Below are positions 26,109 to 34,267 of a DNA stretch of 42,100 nucleotides, in pieces. The notes under the pieces are model-generated. The model was not told where the DNA came from and made no database searches. It worked only from the letters and a program-made list of their open reading frames with translations. Within the stretch, counting starts at the first letter, position 1, and the number at the start of each line of letters is the position of its first letter. The stretch lies in contig CAYVQU010000022.1 in NCBI GenBank assembly GCA_964453155.1, positions 1 to 42,100 of the forward strand, read 5' to 3'. Made by a program: the position numbers and the translations under genes. Source of the stretch: CAYVQU01 sp964453155. GTDB taxonomy: Bacteria; Chloroflexota; Anaerolineae; Anaerolineales; UBA11858.

Positions 26109-27215
26109 ATGATAAAACCGACGCCCAAATCTTTAGGTTACCGGATGCCCGCCGAGTGGGAACCCCACGAGGGGACCTGGTTGATCTGGCCCCACACCGA
26201 TACGCACCCCGATTCGCAATTACACCTGGAACATATCTGGATCGAGATGACCATGGCGCTCCACGAACACGAGATTGTACATATCATCGTCCCCGATGAG
26301 CGTCGCCGCGACCATCTGCAGCATCAACTCAAATACTATGGATTAAATGAACGCAATATCGACGTGCATATCATTGCCAATGACGATGTCTGGGCGCGGG
26401 ATTGTGGTCCGATTTTTTTGGTCAATAAAGACAACGAGTTAGCCGTCACCACCTGGAACTTCAACGGTTGGGGTGAACGCTACCCTTTCAAAAAGGATCG
26501 TCAGGTGCCGACCAAAGTCGCAGCCGCGCTATCGTTGCCCGAATTTGCTGGGCCAATCATTATCGAAGGGGGGGCAATCGAAGTTAATGGCAAGGGCACC
26601 CTGATCGCTACTCGTAGCTCGATCATTAACCCTAATCGCAACCCTGGAGTAAATCAGGCTGAAATCGAAACCGCCCTGCAGGATTATCTTGGGGTTGAGA
26701 ATTTCATCTGGCTGACCGGGGCTTCGCGGGAGTTTTGTGACCTGGTTGGCAGCGATACCGACCTGCATGTCGATGGCTATGCCCGGTTTACAGACGAATC
26801 CACTGTTCTGTATTCCTGGACGGAAGATGAGACCAATAATTTTTATCCCATCCTTGAGCAACATCGCAACGAACTCCGCAATGCCTGGACCGAATCCGGG
26901 AAACCCTTGTCATTGGTGTGTCTACCCAAACCGGTGAATGAGACTTATTCAACTCTGGACCCAGCTACCCGACCACCTTTTGAACGGCATCTCTCCCTGG
27001 GAACCTACGCCAATTTCTACATCGCCAATAATGTGGTCCTGGTGCCCGTGTATGGTGACATCAACGATGCCCGCGCTAAAAGCATCTTGGCCGAACAATT
27101 CCCGACACGCAACATCTTCGGCATCCCCGCCTGGGCTACGGCCGAACTCGGTGGCATGATGCACTGCGTGACTCAGCAGCAGCCGTTAGTGTCCGGTGGG
27201 CATGTTTCAGAATAA
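26109..27215 (+). CDS. aguA: Agmatine deiminase 1 (PAD-porph family)
   Basis: This 368-residue amidinotransferase-fold enzyme should hydrolyse agmatine to N-carbamoylputrescine and ammonia. It begins with the family's MPAEWEPHEGTWLIWP. It keeps WARD (95-98), EGGA (153-156), the catalytic His in HVDGYARF (H220) and the catalytic Cys in MMHCVTQQQP (C353). A ribosome binding site is weak at 26109; an earlier ATG (26079) would translate part of the repeat and is rejected. It is paired with a second paralog and with N-carbamoylputrescine amidase, which supports the assignment. A related guanidine substrate is possible. Confidence 0.88.
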   Translation: MIKPTPKSLGYRMPAEWEPHEGTWLIWPHTDTHPDSQLHLEHIWIEMTMALHEHEIVHIIVPDERRRDHLQHQLKYYGLNERNIDVHIIANDDVWARDCGPIFLVNKDNELAVTTWNFNGWGERYPFKKDRQVPTKVAAALSLPEFAGPIIIEGGAIEVNGKGTLIATRSSIINPNRNPGVNQAEIETALQDYLGVENFIWLTGASREFCDLVGSDTDLHVDGYARFTDESTVLYSWTEDETNNFYPILEQHRNELRNAWTESGKPLSLVCLPKPVNETYSTLDPATRPPFERHLSLGTYANFYIANNVVLVPVYGDINDARAKSILAEQFPTRNIFGIPAWATAELGGMMHCVTQQQPLVSGGHVSE

Positions 27216-27224
27216 CCATAAATA

Positions 27225-27449
27225 GGACGCGGATAAACGCGAATGTCACGGATTTAAATGATTGATGGTATGCAGAAAGCATCCCTTCGGCAGGCTCAGG
27301 ACAAGCCTGAGTAGGCCCGCAGGGCCATATCGAAGGGTGCGGCTCATTTGAACAACCACCCTTCGATACGCTTGCGCTACTCAGGATGCTTTTTCTAGCA
27401 CACATTGTGTGTACGTGAGTTAAAAAAAGAATCCGTGTGATCCGTGTCC
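27225..27449. repeat. Nested repeats: GGACGCGGAT palindrome split by a CCTTCGATACG element
   Basis: The left arm of a GGACGCGGAT-type palindrome (27225-27253) and its right arm (27430-27449, ATCCGTG words ending GTGTCC) are about 176 bases apart. Inside lies a CCTTCGATACG/CTCAGGATGCT element (about 27280-27390, copy B). It contains ATATCGAAGGGTGC and CACCCTTCGATACG. The order suggests insertion of one element into the other. Confidence 0.65.
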
Positions 27450-27498
27450 AAATGTTCTGCTGATCTTTTTTCACTAGAATTTAATGGAGGAGCACCGT

Positions 27499-28596
27499 TT
27501 GACCACCAAACATCTCAGCCCGACAGATTTCTACATGCCAGCTGAATGGGAGCCGCACGAGGGTACCTGGTTGCAATGGCCCCAAGATAAAGTCTACCGG
27601 GGCTATGAACTCAAACTCGAGCGCATCTGGCTCACCATGGTGGAGGCTCTGCAAGCGCACGAAAATGTCCACCTGATTGTGGCGGATGAACGCCAGCGCG
27701 ATCATGTCGCGGCCCAACTGAAGTATCACACCATCGGGTTGAAAAACGTCGACTTCTACCTTATCCCGACAAATGATGTCTGGGCACGGGATAATGGTCC
27801 GATTTATGTGGTCAATGATCAAGGTAAAACCGCGCTCACAGATTGGTCCTTCAATGGTTGGGGCCAGCGGTTCCCCTATGATTTGGACGACAAAGTCCCG
27901 GCGGCAATCGGGACCCAAACCGATATTCCTGTTTTCAAGGTTCCGATGGTTTTGGAGGGCGGTGCGGTTGATGTCAACGGCCAGGGCACTTTCCTAGCAA
28001 CCCGCAGTTCTATCATTGATTCATATCGCAACCCTGGGATGGGTGAGGGCGATATCGAAGCCATGCTCAGTAAATATCTCGGTGTCAACCATTTCATCTG
28101 GCTGACCGGCGCCGGTCGGGGTGAGTGTGATAAATGGGGAGATGAAACTGATTCTCACATCGACATTGTGGCCCGCTTTACGGATGAATCCACCGTTGTG
28201 TACAACTGGACGAACAATTTGAGTGATCCCCGCTACAAAATGTTGGCCAAATCCCTGGAAGAATTGCAAGCCGCCACGACTGAATCGGGTAAAGCCCTAA
28301 CTCTGGTCCCCTTGCCGCTCCCTGAAGTCCATATCGCGGCCACCATGACGGATTGGCGGCAAAGTACCCTCGCTGATGCCGCCTACAGCAATTATTTGAT
28401 CGCCAATAACGTGGTCCTGGTGCCGGTGTATGGTCATGCTCACGATGAATATGCTTTGAAGATTATCGCGGAACAATTCCCCACCCGTGAGGTTATCGGA
28501 ATCGAAGTCGTGGCCCTGATCGAGCACGGTGGCGCGATTGGATGTGTTACTCAACCGCAGCCATTGCCTCCAAATACTGAAGCCAATGGTAAATAA
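27499..28596 (+). CDS. Agmatine deiminase 2 (divergent paralog)
   Basis: This 365-residue paralog shares MPAEWEPHEGTWLQWP, WARD, EGGA, the catalytic His in HIDIVARF and the catalytic Cys (C349). Near the active-site Cys it reads GGAIGCVTQPQP where copy 1 has GGMMHCVTQQQP, so the residue before Cys changes from His to Gly. This hints at a different substrate or changed activity. The start is taken as TTG at 27499 because GGAGGAG lies 6 bases before it; the ATG at 27484 overlaps that site. It sits between copy 1 and the amidase. Confidence 0.83.
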   Translation: MTTKHLSPTDFYMPAEWEPHEGTWLQWPQDKVYRGYELKLERIWLTMVEALQAHENVHLIVADERQRDHVAAQLKYHTIGLKNVDFYLIPTNDVWARDNGPIYVVNDQGKTALTDWSFNGWGQRFPYDLDDKVPAAIGTQTDIPVFKVPMVLEGGAVDVNGQGTFLATRSSIIDSYRNPGMGEGDIEAMLSKYLGVNHFIWLTGAGRGECDKWGDETDSHIDIVARFTDESTVVYNWTNNLSDPRYKMLAKSLEELQAATTESGKALTLVPLPLPEVHIAATMTDWRQSTLADAAYSNYLIANNVVLVPVYGHAHDEYALKIIAEQFPTREVIGIEVVALIEHGGAIGCVTQPQPLPPNTEANGK

Positions 28597-28613
28597 AGTC
28601 AGCAAAAAGTTGT

Positions 28614-28683
28614 CTCACGCCAAGACGCAAAGTCGCAAAGATTTTTTTCTCAATAAACTTTGCGCCTTAGCGGCTTTGCGTGA
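28614..28683. repeat. CGCAAAG-type palindromic intergenic repeat, second copy
   Basis: CTCACGCCAAGACGCAAAG at the left is mirrored by CTTTGCGCCTTAGCGGCTTTGCGTGA at the right. It shares most words with the copy at 21964-22044. It ends about 20 bases before the amidase ribosome binding site. Confidence 0.75.
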
Positions 28684-28717
28684 TGAAATTGTGGAAATTG
28701 TCTGAAGGGAGTTTCTC

Positions 28718-29644
28718 TTGAGTAGAAAAATAAATCTGGGCTTGATCCAAATGACCTGCACCGCAGATGTCACTGCAAATTTTGAGAAAACCATCAGCTT
28801 GATTCGGGCCGCGGCGGAAAAGGGCGCGCAAATCATCTGTACGCAAGAATTGTTCAAGTCGCTCTATTTCTGTCAAAACGAAGATAGCAGTCACATCGAT
28901 CTGGCCGAAGAAATTCATCCCGACAGCCCGACCGTTCGCACACTTCGTAACTTGGCTGCCGAATTGAAAATCGTTTTGGTCGCCAGCTTATATGAAAAAC
29001 GCGCCCTGGGCATTTACCATAACACTACTATCGTCATCGATGCCGATGGCAGTTATTTGGGCAAGTATCGCAAAAACCATATCCCCGACGACCCCCATTA
29101 CTACGAGAAATTCTACTTTACCCCGGGTGACCTGGGATATCCAGTATTTCATACCCAATACGCTGACATTGGGGTGCTAATTTGCTGGGATCAGTGGTAC
29201 CCCGAAGCTGCTCGCCTGCTGGGGCTCAAAGGAGCTGAGATCATCTTCATTCCCACCGCGATTGGCTACTCACAACCCGGAGAAAGCTCAGCCTATGACC
29301 ATGCCTGGCAGACTGTTCAGCAAGGTCATGCAGTGGCGAATGCCTGTTTCCTGGCGGCGGTCAACCGGGTTGGTTTCGAGCCTGATCCCTCCGTGTTGCT
29401 GCCGGAATCCCAATTATCGGGTGTCGGCCCTGAGGGTGAAAGTGGTATTCAATTTTGGGGTCAGAGTTTCGTCGCTGACCCAGATGGGATGATCGTAAAG
29501 CAGGCCAGCAAAACAGACGAAGAAATTTTGGTTTGCGAAGTCGACCTAGATATGGTCACCGATACCAAAAAGAGCTTTTCCTTCCCCTACCGCGATCGCC
29601 GAGTTGACACATATCAGGATTTGCTAAAACTTTATTCGGATTAA
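28718..29644 (+). CDS. aguB: N-carbamoylputrescine amidase
   Basis: This 308-residue nitrilase-superfamily enzyme should hydrolyse N-carbamoylputrescine to putrescine, CO2 and ammonia. The catalytic triad is visible as E44 (TQELF), K119 (YRKNHIPD) and C156 (LICWDQWYPEAAR). The NHIPDDPHYYEKFYFTPGD stretch is typical of AguB rather than other nitrilases. The start is TTG at 28718 with AAGGGAG about 6 bases upstream. Directly following the two agmatine deiminase genes, it completes agmatine to putrescine. Its length is normal. Confidence 0.94.
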   Translation: MSRKINLGLIQMTCTADVTANFEKTISLIRAAAEKGAQIICTQELFKSLYFCQNEDSSHIDLAEEIHPDSPTVRTLRNLAAELKIVLVASLYEKRALGIYHNTTIVIDADGSYLGKYRKNHIPDDPHYYEKFYFTPGDLGYPVFHTQYADIGVLICWDQWYPEAARLLGLKGAEIIFIPTAIGYSQPGESSAYDHAWQTVQQGHAVANACFLAAVNRVGFEPDPSVLLPESQLSGVGPEGESGIQFWGQSFVADPDGMIVKQASKTDEEILVCEVDLDMVTDTKKSFSFPYRDRRVDTYQDLLKLYSD

Positions 29645-29672
29645 TTTCGAGCCAACCAATACTTTTGTTTTG

Positions 29673-29703
29673 GGACGCGGATATAAGCAGATTAACACGG
29701 ATA
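29673..29703. repeat. Half copy of the GGACGCGGAT repeat
   Basis: GGACGCGGATATAAGCAG...ACACGGAT matches the left arm of the palindrome at 24406, but no right arm follows before the next gene. It looks like a decayed or solitary arm. Confidence 0.55.
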
Positions 29704-29764
29704 AATCAATCTTCGAAAAAATTTAGTTTCAGCGGAAATCTACACTCCACTAGGAAAGGTCAAT

Positions 29765-31210
29765 ATGTTTAATAAAACACCCCCAATTGAACCGATCAGC
29801 CCTGGCTATCGGATGCGAATTCTTGATGATGAACAATTAGCGCGGTTCAAAGCAGCCACCTTTGAAATTCTGGCGGATACCGGGATTCATTGCCCCTCGG
29901 AACGGGCTTTGAAAATCTATGCCGAGAACGGCGCCAGTGTCGATTTTGAATCCCAAATTGTCAAGCTGTCCCCAGACGTCATCCTGACAGCCATGTCACA
30001 CGCCCCGCGTTACTATACGATGGGGGGGCGGACGCCTGAATTCGATCTGGATTTATCCAAGCCAGTCACCTATGAAGCGACTGACGGCACCGGTACCAAG
30101 ACGGTCGATTATGTGACTCGCGAACTCCGTTCTTCGATCAAAGACGACGTGGCTAAATCAGCCCGGATATCCGATTATTTGCCCAATATCAGCTTTTATT
30201 GGCCGATGGTCAGCGCGCAAGATCATCCCATTTCTCCATCACTCCATGAGTTGGAGGCCTCCTTCAATAACACCCTCAAACACGTCCAAACCCCAACCGT
30301 GGTTGAAGAAATTACTACGCGTTACTCAGTTGAAATGGCTAAAGTTGTCGCGGGTAGTGATTCCGAGATGCGCAAACGTCCGCCGCTGTCGCTGCTGATC
30401 TGCACCATTGCCCCCCTGGCCCAGGATGCCGAGAGCATGGATGCGGCCCTGGTCGCCGCCGAATCCGGAATCCCGGTGGGATTTATGGCCATGCCCAATA
30501 CCGGCTCGACCGCCCCAGCCACGGTCCCTGGCACGATTACGTTGGGGGATGCTGAAATCCTGTCGGCGCTGGTTCTGATCCAGATGGCCTATCCTGGCGC
30601 GCCGGTGTATCACTCCTTCATGCCGGGGATGACCCATCCCCGCACCGGGGCCTATTACAGCCATGATAGTTATGTTTACGCCATTGGGGTTGAGTTGGCC
30701 CATATGTGGGGCGTACCTACCTTGGCGGGGACTTTTGGTTCCGATGCCCACTCTCCAGGCTGGGAGCACGGTATGGGCGGAGGTACGACCGCGTACATCT
30801 GCGCCCTGTGTGGGGCCGAAACCGGCAGCGGGATGGGATTATTGCGGGGCAGCACTGTGCTCTATCCCGAAGCCCTTGTATTGGATGCCGAACTTTATTA
30901 CAGCGCTCAGGAGAATGCGGCTAAATTGGATACCAGCTCTGATTATATGGCGGTGGATGTGATCAAAAACGTAGGGCCGCGCGGGCATTTCCTGCGGGAA
31001 CGCCATACCCGTGAATATTTCCGTAAATTAGGATTTTCGGATATTGTGCATGTCCCAGCCGAGATGGGAACTTATCGTGATCCCCTGGAAGTTGCCCGCG
31101 AAAAAACCGACTGGATTTTGGAAAATCACAACCCGGAACCTTTGAGCGAGTCTCAACAAACCGAATTATCCCGCATCGTTGCCGCCGCTGAGAAGGAGTT
31201 ACAGAAATAG
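29765..31210 (+). CDS. MttB-superfamily (non-pyrrolysine) methyltransferase 4
   Basis: This 481-residue paralog belongs with copies 2 and 3. It has YTMGGRTPEFDL, MPNTGSTAPATV, YPGAPVYHS and GPRGHFLRERHTREYFR. AGGAAAGG lies just before the ATG. It ends in TAG. The protein already has full family length there, and the following bases run straight into a repeat, so this is a normal stop and not a pyrrolysine codon. It sits directly after N-carbamoylputrescine amidase. The substrate is unknown. Confidence 0.92.
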   Translation: MFNKTPPIEPISPGYRMRILDDEQLARFKAATFEILADTGIHCPSERALKIYAENGASVDFESQIVKLSPDVILTAMSHAPRYYTMGGRTPEFDLDLSKPVTYEATDGTGTKTVDYVTRELRSSIKDDVAKSARISDYLPNISFYWPMVSAQDHPISPSLHELEASFNNTLKHVQTPTVVEEITTRYSVEMAKVVAGSDSEMRKRPPLSLLICTIAPLAQDAESMDAALVAAESGIPVGFMAMPNTGSTAPATVPGTITLGDAEILSALVLIQMAYPGAPVYHSFMPGMTHPRTGAYYSHDSYVYAIGVELAHMWGVPTLAGTFGSDAHSPGWEHGMGGGTTAYICALCGAETGSGMGLLRGSTVLYPEALVLDAELYYSAQENAAKLDTSSDYMAVDVIKNVGPRGHFLRERHTREYFRKLGFSDIVHVPAEMGTYRDPLEVAREKTDWILENHNPEPLSESQQTELSRIVAAAEKELQK

Positions 31211-31231
31211 AATTCGATTTATAACCAACGA

Positions 31232-31356
31232 TACCCTTCGATACGCTGTACCCATGCCAATAGAAATCCAGCATCCTGAGTAGTGCGCAACAACGTGAAG
31301 CACGTATCGCCTGTACTGAGCGAAGTCGAAGTGAAGGGTGCGGCCGCTACTCAGGT
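31232..31356. repeat. CCTTCGATACG/ACTCAGG repeat, copy C (interrupted)
   Basis: It has the same parts as copy A: ACCCTTCGATACG, CATCCTGAGTAGTG, CACGTATCG and CGCTACTCAGG. The second CGTATCGAAGGGTG arm is split by about 25 extra bases (CTGTACTGAGCGAAGTCGAA). It lies between methyltransferases 4 and 5. Confidence 0.72.
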
Positions 31357-31387
31357 TGACAAATGATGTAGATGAAAGGAGTAATCC

Positions 31388-32827
31388 TTGGAAACCAAAT
31401 TGCAAGTACTTTCAGAAGACGAAAAAGCCCAAATTCACGAAAAAACCTTAAAAATCCTGGCGGAAACGGGAGTGCGGGTGGAGACTGCCAAGGGCCGGCA
31501 GATTCTCAAAGACGCCGGGGCGGAGGTGGATGAAACCACCAAAATCGTAAAATTTCCCCGCGCCTTGGTCGAAGAATCCCTGCGTTTAACGCCCAAACAA
31601 TTTTCGCTGGGTGCCCGGCGTCCTGGTTGGGATCTACCCATGAACAGCGGCGAATGTTTCCTGATGCCCGATGGCGAGGGTATCACGATCATTGATCGCA
31701 ACACCGGTGAGCATCGCCCCTCCACTTACAATGATTGGTTGGAATCTACTCGACTGTGTGATGCCCTGGATGAAGTTGGGGTGTACTGGGCGATGGCCGA
31801 ACCTGGTGAAATCCAAGACACCCACCCAGACTTGATCGGTCATTGGCGCAATATGTTTCGGAATTTCTCCAAACATGTCCAGGACTCTTCTTCCACAGCC
31901 GAAGAAAGTCGCTGGCTGTTGGAAGTTTTGCAGGCCATTTTTGGCGATAAAGAAACGATCCGCAAAACAAATCCCTACTCATTTTTGGTTTGTCCCCAAT
32001 CGCCATTGATTATCGAAGGGCAGCACACGGACGCTTACTTGGAACTCGCGGGTTGGGGCATTCCAATCGCAGTAATGCCGATGCCATTGATGGGCGGCAC
32101 TGGCCCAGGAAATATGATCTCGATGACGATTCTGGGGAATTGTGAAGAGTTGGCGATGCTCTGTCTGGTCCAGGCCGCGGCGCCCGGTACGCCTTTCATC
32201 TATGCCCCCGCGCTCGCAGTGATGAACCCGCGGACCGGGATGCTAAGTTCGGGAGCCATTGAAAACGGGATGCTGAGTTGCGCGGCAATTGAGATGGCCC
32301 GGTATTACGAGATCCCCGTCGAGGGATCGGGGGGCGGCACGGATACCCATACTCATGGCATCCAAAACACCCTTGAACGGGCTATGAATGCGATGTTACC
32401 AACCATCTCTTGGCCAGATTTGATGATCGGCGCGGGATTGATGGGCGGATCGATGATCTTGAGTCTCGAGCAATTGGTCATCGACGCCGAAATGTTCAGG
32501 ATGAACAAACAAGCTCACCGCGGCATCCCCGCTCATGATGAGAAGTGGCTTGATGATGTGATCCAGCGGGTCGGACCGGGGGGACACTTCCTGGGTGATA
32601 AGTCGACCCGCGCCAATATCCGTGCCGGGGAATGGTTAATTCCCCGGTTGGGTAGCCACGAAACACTGCAATCTTGGGAATTCGCCGGTAAAAAGGACCT
32701 TCTGGATGATGCCCGCGAAAAAGTAGAGCATCTCTTAGCGACGCACAAACCGTTGCCGCTGGGCGAAGAGGTCGAAAAAGAACTCGACAAAATCCAGCAA
32801 AAAGCAAGAGAAAGTTTAACAAGATGA
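31388..32827 (+). CDS. MttB-superfamily (non-pyrrolysine) methyltransferase 5
   Basis: This 479-residue paralog is divergent from copies 2-4. The family strings are FSLGARRPGWDLP, MPLMGGTGPGNM, APGTPFIYAP and GPGGHFLGDKSTRANIR, with HTR changed to STR. It also has an unusual GSGGGTDTHTHGI segment. The start is TTG at 31388 with AAGGAGT 5-6 bases upstream. No in-frame TAG is present. Its divergence suggests a substrate distinct from the other copies. It is followed by the two saccharopine-dehydrogenase-like genes. Confidence 0.88.
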   Translation: METKLQVLSEDEKAQIHEKTLKILAETGVRVETAKGRQILKDAGAEVDETTKIVKFPRALVEESLRLTPKQFSLGARRPGWDLPMNSGECFLMPDGEGITIIDRNTGEHRPSTYNDWLESTRLCDALDEVGVYWAMAEPGEIQDTHPDLIGHWRNMFRNFSKHVQDSSSTAEESRWLLEVLQAIFGDKETIRKTNPYSFLVCPQSPLIIEGQHTDAYLELAGWGIPIAVMPMPLMGGTGPGNMISMTILGNCEELAMLCLVQAAAPGTPFIYAPALAVMNPRTGMLSSGAIENGMLSCAAIEMARYYEIPVEGSGGGTDTHTHGIQNTLERAMNAMLPTISWPDLMIGAGLMGGSMILSLEQLVIDAEMFRMNKQAHRGIPAHDEKWLDDVIQRVGPGGHFLGDKSTRANIRAGEWLIPRLGSHETLQSWEFAGKKDLLDDAREKVEHLLATHKPLPLGEEVEKELDKIQQKARESLTR

Positions 32828-32866
32828 TTTTGAGTCTCCATCCATAAAATTTTTTATGAGAAGCTT

Positions 32867-32969
32867 CATCCTGAGTAGCGGTCGCACCCTTCGATACGAG
32901 CTTCACGTTGTTCGCACTACTCAGGATGCTGGATTATGAGTCTGGTGACAGGAGCGTATCGAAGGGTGA
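32867..32969. repeat. CCTTCGATACG/ACTCAGGATGCT repeat, copy D
   Basis: CATCCTGAGTAGCGGTCGCA is followed by CCCTTCGATACG, then GCACTACTCAGGATG and CGTATCGAAGGG. The order is B-A-B'-A', the reverse of copy A, so the same interleaved design is kept but the element is flipped. It lies between methyltransferase 5 and the first saccharopine-dehydrogenase-like gene. Confidence 0.75.
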
Positions 32970-33066
32970 AACGGTGTATTTGAGAAGACGTTTTTGACTT
33001 GTTACTCGGTAATAACGACTCCCACTTGGTGAGTCGATAAAATTTTACTTTTCAAGGAGATTTGCA

Positions 33067-34206
33067 ATGAAAGCATTAGTATTAGGCGGGGCTGGAGCAG
33101 TTTGTAGTGAAACCACGCGTGATCTGGCCGAGACCAGTGACTATGAAGAGATCATGGTCGCTGATTACAACCTGGAAGCTGCGGAAGAATTAGTCGCCGA
33201 GATCGGTGATCCGCGCTTGAAGGCCGTATTCTTTGATGCCGAGGATTATGACGGGATGCTCAAACTCTTCCCCGGCTATGATGTGGTAATCAACGGCCTG
33301 CCCTGGAAGTACGATTTACCGGTAACCAAAGCTTGTGCCGTGGTAGGCGTCAACGGATTAGATGTTTCCACCGAGGAAGAGCAGTGGGATTATGACGGCA
33401 TGGCCAAGGAAAAAGACGTGGTCTTTATCCCCGGTGTGGGTGCGACCCCCGGCATCACCAACGCGATGGCGCGTCGCGCCGCCGACCAGATGGACGATGT
33501 CGATGATATCCAGATCAATTTTGCCGCCTTCCGGTGCCCGGCTCCGGCTCCGGGGCTGCTGATCACTTTCTTGTGGGAGTTCCACCCCAAAACGGAGGGC
33601 CGGGTCTACTACGAAGATGGCGAATTCCATTGGGTTGGCCCCTTTAAGGGACTGCAGAACGTCACTTTCCCGGGAGAAATCGGTGAACAAGAAGTCTGCT
33701 ATATCCCCCACCCCGAAACTCGCACGATGCCCAAGAGCCTTGGGGCTCGGAAAGTGTCCGTGAAAGGTTGCTTCCCACCCCATGCTATGCGCCTGGCGAA
33801 GACGATGCTCGAAGCCGGATTGTACAGCGAAGAACCCATCACAATTAAGGGTCTCGAAACCAACGCCCTGGAGATGATGCACGAAATCTTACTGACCCTA
33901 CCCTCGACCAAAGAAACGCCTTTGTGGGCCTATGGGCTGGTGGTGGATGTCTTCGGTAAGAAAGATGGCAAAGATGTCATGATCCGGTTGTGGAGCGAAC
34001 ACCCCCCTATGGCCGAATGGGGTGGAAAAGCGGCTTACTACAAAAATATCGCCATCCCATTGAGCATCGGCGCTCAAATGATTACTCGCGGAGATGTTGA
34101 AATCCGGGGCGTGGTTCCGCCCGAAACAGCTTACGATCCCCTCATCTTTTTCGATGAGTTGAAGCAGCGCGGGATTGTGGTCAAAGAAGAGACGACCTGG
34201 TTGTAG
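33067..34206 (+). CDS. Saccharopine-dehydrogenase-like oxidoreductase 1
   Basis: This 379-residue protein has an N-terminal Rossmann domain (LVLGGAGAV, 5-13) followed by VINGLPWKYDLPVTKACAVVGVNGLDVS and GATPGITNAMAR. These are typical of the saccharopine dehydrogenase / lysine 6-dehydrogenase-like group. Relatives reversibly join or split secondary amines, or act on amino-acid aldehydes; carboxy(nor)spermidine dehydrogenase is a distant relative. AAGGAG lies 7 bases before the ATG. With polyamine genes beside it, a role in oxidising a secondary-amine intermediate is plausible but inferred. It is followed by a hairpin and a paralog. Confidence 0.82.
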   Translation: MKALVLGGAGAVCSETTRDLAETSDYEEIMVADYNLEAAEELVAEIGDPRLKAVFFDAEDYDGMLKLFPGYDVVINGLPWKYDLPVTKACAVVGVNGLDVSTEEEQWDYDGMAKEKDVVFIPGVGATPGITNAMARRAADQMDDVDDIQINFAAFRCPAPAPGLLITFLWEFHPKTEGRVYYEDGEFHWVGPFKGLQNVTFPGEIGEQEVCYIPHPETRTMPKSLGARKVSVKGCFPPHAMRLAKTMLEAGLYSEEPITIKGLETNALEMMHEILLTLPSTKETPLWAYGLVVDVFGKKDGKDVMIRLWSEHPPMAEWGGKAAYYKNIAIPLSIGAQMITRGDVEIRGVVPPETAYDPLIFFDELKQRGIVVKEETTWL

Positions 34207-34213
34207 TAATTTT

Positions 34214-34252
34214 GCCCTTGAAGGTTTTGAAAAACCTTCAAGGGCTTTGTTC
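34214..34252 (+). terminator. Hairpin with T-rich tail between the two saccharopine-dehydrogenase-like genes
   Basis: GCCCTTGAAGGTT (34214-34226) pairs with AACCTTCAAGGGC (34233-34245), followed by TTTGTTCT. It sits between the two co-directional paralogs and overlaps almost the whole gap. It could be a partial terminator or attenuator lowering expression of the second gene. Confidence 0.6.
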
Positions 34253-34267
34253 TCTTAGGAGTTTACA

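Noticed and set aside
25997..27449. Insertion sequence or transposon carrying a transposase
   Set aside because: The repeats are short and non-coding; no transposase or recombinase gene was found anywhere in the window.
20530..32827. Pyrrolysine (TAG read-through) in the MttB-family genes
   Set aside because: All five frames run uninterrupted for about 473-485 codons, the length of the non-pyrrolysine group. The only TAG is the terminal codon of copy 4, followed by repeat sequence. Other genes here use TAG as a plain stop.
25997..32969. CRISPR array made from the repeated intergenic elements
   Set aside because: Copies are kilobases apart between genes, imperfect and in both orientations, with no regular spacers or cas genes.
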